This document shows, in pieces, positions 29,594 to 32,495 of a stretch of 32,495 bases of DNA. The DNA comes from Xanthomonas arboricola (GTDB taxonomy: Bacteria > Pseudomonadota > Gammaproteobacteria > Xanthomonadales > Xanthomonadaceae), in contig NZ_QREM01000009.1 in NCBI RefSeq assembly GCF_003353015.1, positions 241,805 to 274,299 on the forward strand, read 5' to 3'. The notes below the pieces were generated by a model. That model searched no databases, was not told the DNA's origin, and saw only the letters and a program-made list of their open reading frames with translations. A program made the translations under genes and the position numbers. How positions within the stretch are numbered: position 1 is the first letter of the stretch; every line of letters begins with the position of its first letter.

Positions 29594-30808
29594 ATGACCG
29601 AGCGCCGCCACGATATCGACGCCTTGCGCGTCTTCGCCTTCGCACTGCTGATCCTGTACCACGTGGGCATGGCCTATGTGGCCGACTGGCAGTTCCACCT
29701 CAAGAGCGTGCACACCGCGCAGTGGCTGCAATGGCCGATGATCGTGCTCAACCGCTGGCGGATGCCGTTGCTGTTCATGATCTCCGGCATCGCGATCGGG
29801 CTGTCGCGGCCGCAGGCCACGCCCTGGCGCTTTGCCTTGCGGCGTTGCGGACGATTGTTGCCGCCGCTGTTGTTCGGCATGTTCGTGGTGGTCGCGGTGC
29901 AGGCCTATTGCCAGGGTGTGAGCAACGGCAAGGTCAGCCCGGGCTTCGGAACCTTCTTGCTGCGCTATTGGCAGGTGCGTCCGTGGCCGGCCGGCAGCTT
30001 CGATGGCTGGGAGCACGGCATCACCTGGAATCATCTGTGGTATCTGGCCTACCTGCTTCCCTACACCATCACGTTGATGGCGCTGGTGGCGCTGACACGC
30101 CCGCTGCGGCCGACTGCGTTGCCTGGCCTGCCCGCTGCGCTGGCCGTGCCGGCACTGCTGCTGTTGCCGATCCTGTGGGAAGCATTCTGCGTGCTGTGGG
30201 TGATGCCACGCCACCCGCCTACTCACGCGCTGTTTGGCGACTGGTTCGTGCACGCCGAGTCGTTCCCGTTGTTCGTCCTGGGATACCTGCTGGCGCGCAG
30301 CGAGTGCTTCTGGCAGTGGGCCGTGCAGCTGCGCTGGCTCACGCTGGGCACCGCGCTGGTGGCGATCGGCATCGAACTGGGCAGTCGCTATGTCGGCATC
30401 CATGGGCAGCCTGCGCAACCGTGGACAACGCTGGCCGCGCTGCCGTGGGAGGCGATCGAACACGGCGCACGTGCCGCCTACACCTGGCTGGCGCTGCTGA
30501 CGATTCTTGGCTGGGCCAGACACGGATTGAACCGCCCGTTCCGCTGGCTGCCGTACTGCACGGAGGCGGTGTTTCCGTGGTACATCCTGCATCAGAGCCT
30601 GATCGTCGTGACGCTGTACTGGCTGATGCCCCTGCATCTGAATGCCTGGCTGGAGCCGACGCTGGTGCTCGCCGCCACCGTGATCGGCTGCCTGGCGTTG
30701 CATGAATTTGTCATCCGCCGGGTGCGCTGGTTGCGTCCGTTGTTCGGATTGCATGCGCGCAGGCCGCGCCTGGCGAGCAAGACCGACAGCGCGCCGGTGC
30801 CGTCATGA
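29594..30808 (+). CDS. Acyltransferase-3 family membrane protein
   Basis: 404 residues with about ten membrane helices. The N-terminus RHDIDALRVFAFALLILYHVG is the signature of the acyltransferase-3 family (OpgC-like), with the characteristic early histidine H22 in LYHVG. Members move acyl groups, such as acetyl or succinyl, onto glucans, lipopolysaccharide or exopolysaccharide in the inner membrane. The substrate here is unknown. The open frame extends far upstream (to 28964), but that part overlaps rpfD antisense and is low-complexity. ATG 29594 is the first start that gives the family N-terminus. No clear Shine-Dalgarno is seen. The next gene follows after 102 bases and may be co-transcribed. 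Confidence 0.88.
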   Translation: MTERRHDIDALRVFAFALLILYHVGMAYVADWQFHLKSVHTAQWLQWPMIVLNRWRMPLLFMISGIAIGLSRPQATPWRFALRRCGRLLPPLLFGMFVVVAVQAYCQGVSNGKVSPGFGTFLLRYWQVRPWPAGSFDGWEHGITWNHLWYLAYLLPYTITLMALVALTRPLRPTALPGLPAALAVPALLLLPILWEAFCVLWVMPRHPPTHALFGDWFVHAESFPLFVLGYLLARSECFWQWAVQLRWLTLGTALVAIGIELGSRYVGIHGQPAQPWTTLAALPWEAIEHGARAAYTWLALLTILGWARHGLNRPFRWLPYCTEAVFPWYILHQSLIVVTLYWLMPLHLNAWLEPTLVLAATVIGCLALHEFVIRRVRWLRPLFGLHARRPRLASKTDSAPVPS

Positions 30809-30910
30809 AGATCCTGCGCAGGCGTGTCCCGCTTCGGCATGCGACGCACTGGACGGCCCCGTCGGCAGCAACGCAAGATGCGCGCCGGACACGCCCTTTC
30901 GAAAGACACC

Positions 30911-31948
30911 ATGCGCCCTACCCTGCTTGCCGCCACCTTGTTGCTCGCGCCTGTCGCCGCCCTTGCCGATGCGCCGGTCGGCATCGCCTTCGACCACCAG
31001 GACTGGACCATCGCCTGCGACAACACCCGCACCTGCCGCGCTGCCGGGTATCAGCCGGATGGAGACGACAGCACGCCGGTGTCGGTGCTGCTGACGCGCA
31101 AGGCCGGTACCGGGCAAGCGGTCACCGCCGAATTGATGCTGGGCCAGTACGACGAGATCAAGATGCCCGCCTCGCTCAGCTTGCGCATCGATCAGCGCGA
31201 TCTGGGCAAGCTGGCACTCAATCGCGACAGCGGCACCGCGCCGCTGACCAGCGCGCAGGTGACCGCGCTGCTGGCGGCGCTGACCCGCAGCAGCAAGATC
31301 GTGGCGGTGGGCAATGATGGCCGCCGCTGGCAGCTGTCCGATCGCGGCGCTGCGGCGGTACTGCTGAAGATGGACGAGTTCCAGGGCCGGCTGGGTACGC
31401 GCGGCGCGCTGGTGCGCAAGGGCGATCGCGACGAAGCCACGGTGCTGCCAGCCGTGCCGGCACCGCAGGTGCGCGCGGTCAAGCTGGCAGCACCGCAAGC
31501 GACCGATGCGCGCCTGGGCACGCTGCCTGCGCTCTATCAGGCGCTGCGTGCCAGCCTGCCGGCCGATGAGGAATGCAAGGGACTGGACGCAGCGCAAACG
31601 CCGGAGCCGCTGACAGTCACACGGTTGAGCAGCGACAAGTTGCTGGTGTCGGCCGAGTGCTGGAGCGGTGCCTACAACACCGGCAGCGGCTACTGGGTGG
31701 TCAACGCACGTGCGCCGTTCGCGCCGGTCCTGGTCACCACCCATGCCAGCGACGTGGATGGCTCCACCATCCTCGAATCGCAGAAGGGACGCGGCCTGGG
31801 CGATTGCTACAGCGAGGCCAGCTGGACCTGGGACGGCCGCCGTTTCGTGCCGACCTCCAAATCCACGTCCGGCCTTTGCCGGCTGGTGGCCGCTGGCGGC
31901 GCGTGGGAATTGCCGACCTTGGTGACCGAAATCAAGAAGTCCCCTTGA
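30911..31948 (+). CDS. Secreted DUF1176-like protein
   Basis: 345 residues. Residues 1-20 are a Sec signal peptide (MRPTLLAATLLLAPVAALADA), so the protein is exported, probably to the periplasm. The early motif FDHQDWTIACDNTRTCRAAGY and the C-terminal segment with paired cysteines (ECWSGAYNTGSGYWVVN, LGDCYSEASWTWDGRRFVPT, GLCRLV) match what I recall of the DUF1176 family. The function of that family is unknown. The six mature cysteines could form disulfides. The ORF reaches back to 30824, but ATG 30911 is the start that gives the signal peptide. It lies downstream of the acyltransferase on the same strand. Confidence 0.85.
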   Translation: MRPTLLAATLLLAPVAALADAPVGIAFDHQDWTIACDNTRTCRAAGYQPDGDDSTPVSVLLTRKAGTGQAVTAELMLGQYDEIKMPASLSLRIDQRDLGKLALNRDSGTAPLTSAQVTALLAALTRSSKIVAVGNDGRRWQLSDRGAAAVLLKMDEFQGRLGTRGALVRKGDRDEATVLPAVPAPQVRAVKLAAPQATDARLGTLPALYQALRASLPADEECKGLDAAQTPEPLTVTRLSSDKLLVSAECWSGAYNTGSGYWVVNARAPFAPVLVTTHASDVDGSTILESQKGRGLGDCYSEASWTWDGRRFVPTSKSTSGLCRLVAAGGAWELPTLVTEIKKSP

Positions 31949-32495
31949 TCCAGGCGAGGACGGTGCGAGCGAGTGCGAGCGCCAATGTGCGCTTGCACGG
32001 TCTTGCAGGACGCTTCGAACTGCCAACCAGACTGCTTTGCGGCCGTAAGGCATGCGGCTCTTAGAGCGTGTACTCCCGCATGAATGCCGCCTGTGGTGCG
32101 AGGCTCAGTACAGAACACGTGCAGAGCGGCTGATCTGCAGCCTGGCTGCAGGGCCCTTGCCCGCCCACCGTCGCGGGACACGCTGCAAGTACGTCCCTGT
32201 AAGCTCTTACGCGGCATCCATGCCGCTCAAGGTCCGGCAACGGTGGGCGGGCAAGGACCTGTCCAGATGGTCGGTGTGCATGGTTGCAAGCGGAGCATGA
32301 CGCGTGTTGCTTGGATCACGGCGCGTCCGATCGGCTCCCCGGCACACGCCGAACAACCCAGGGCCTTCAAGAAAGCACCTGCAGGGCGTCATCGCGAATC
32401 TGGAAACCAAGATGACGAATCGTCCTGCCCTGAGCAGGTCATGGAAACGACACGCCGAGGCGGCAGCGTGGCCGGGGATTGGCGGAGAGCGGCAC
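31949..32495. other. 547-base stretch without a credible gene
   Basis: After the DUF1176-like gene no ORF here has family resemblance, a Shine-Dalgarno or sensible composition. Bases 31949-32125 hold nothing I recognise. Bases 32126-32296 are the second palindromic repeat. Bases 32297-32495 hold nothing clear and may include the promoter region of a gene beyond the window. In other Xanthomonas genomes rpfE or recJ lie further along this side, which I cannot confirm here. Confidence 0.6.
32126..32296. repeat. 171-base palindromic intergenic repeat, copy 2
   Basis: Colinear with the copy at 10914-11084 without a net gap. Outer arms are at 32155-32179 and 32232-32256, with a few mismatches in the right arm. 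The inner palindrome GCGGCATCCATGCCGC is perfect. The right tail (CATGGTTGCAAG) is present once, not in tandem. The middle between the arms diverges more than the arms do. Confidence 0.85.

Overview
The window is a high-GC (about 65% by eye) gammaproteobacterial chromosome segment. Its gene order identifies it as a Xanthomonas or close relative. The decisive evidence is the rpf quorum-sensing neighbourhood: acnB, acnA (rpfA), rpfB, rpfF, rpfC, rpfG, lysS, prfB and rpfD in that arrangement, joined to a chemotaxis cluster. I cannot assign a species. No rRNA, tRNA, CRISPR array, insertion sequence or prophage is visible.

Region 1 (1-10819, all + strand) is a chemotaxis and cyclic-di-GMP block. 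It holds the 3' end of a chemoreceptor gene, a YcgR-like PilZ gene, cheW, a small secreted OB-fold protein, a full-length chemoreceptor with a PAS domain and a C-terminal NWQEF tether, then cheR-cheD-cheB overlapping by ATGA junctions, and a PAS-GAF-GGDEF-EAL protein 6 bases after cheB. Three genes are preceded by close matches to the flagellar sigma-28 (FliA) promoter, and cheR has a weaker match. Hairpins follow several genes, so the first part looks like separate flagellar-class transcription units and cheR onward looks like one operon. CheA and CheY are not in the window.

Region 2 (10820-15693) starts with a 171-base palindromic intergenic repeat that recurs near the right end. It continues with an alpha/beta hydrolase, aconitase B and a VapBC-type toxin-antitoxin pair, all on the - strand. 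The TA promoter carries paired direct repeats that look like its own operator.

Region 3 (15694-25307) is the rpf core. It holds aconitase A (rpfA), a divergent small lipoprotein, rpfB (acyl-CoA ligase), rpfF (DSF synthase), and convergent rpfC and rpfG (hybrid sensor kinase and HD-GYP phosphodiesterase response regulator). rpfG and rpfC are 2 bases apart, so there is no rpfH. RpfF makes the diffusible fatty-acid signal, RpfC senses it, RpfG degrades cyclic-di-GMP in response, and RpfB is linked to fatty-acid and DSF turnover. RpfF and the membrane sensor of RpfC look unusually divergent compared with the Xanthomonas and Xylella versions I remember, while the flanking genes look ordinary.

Region 4 (25448-32495) holds lysS, prfB with a textbook +1 programmed frameshift, rpfD (membrane LytTR regulator), a divergent acyltransferase-3 membrane protein, a secreted DUF1176-like protein, and about 550 bases without a gene that contain the second copy of the repeat.
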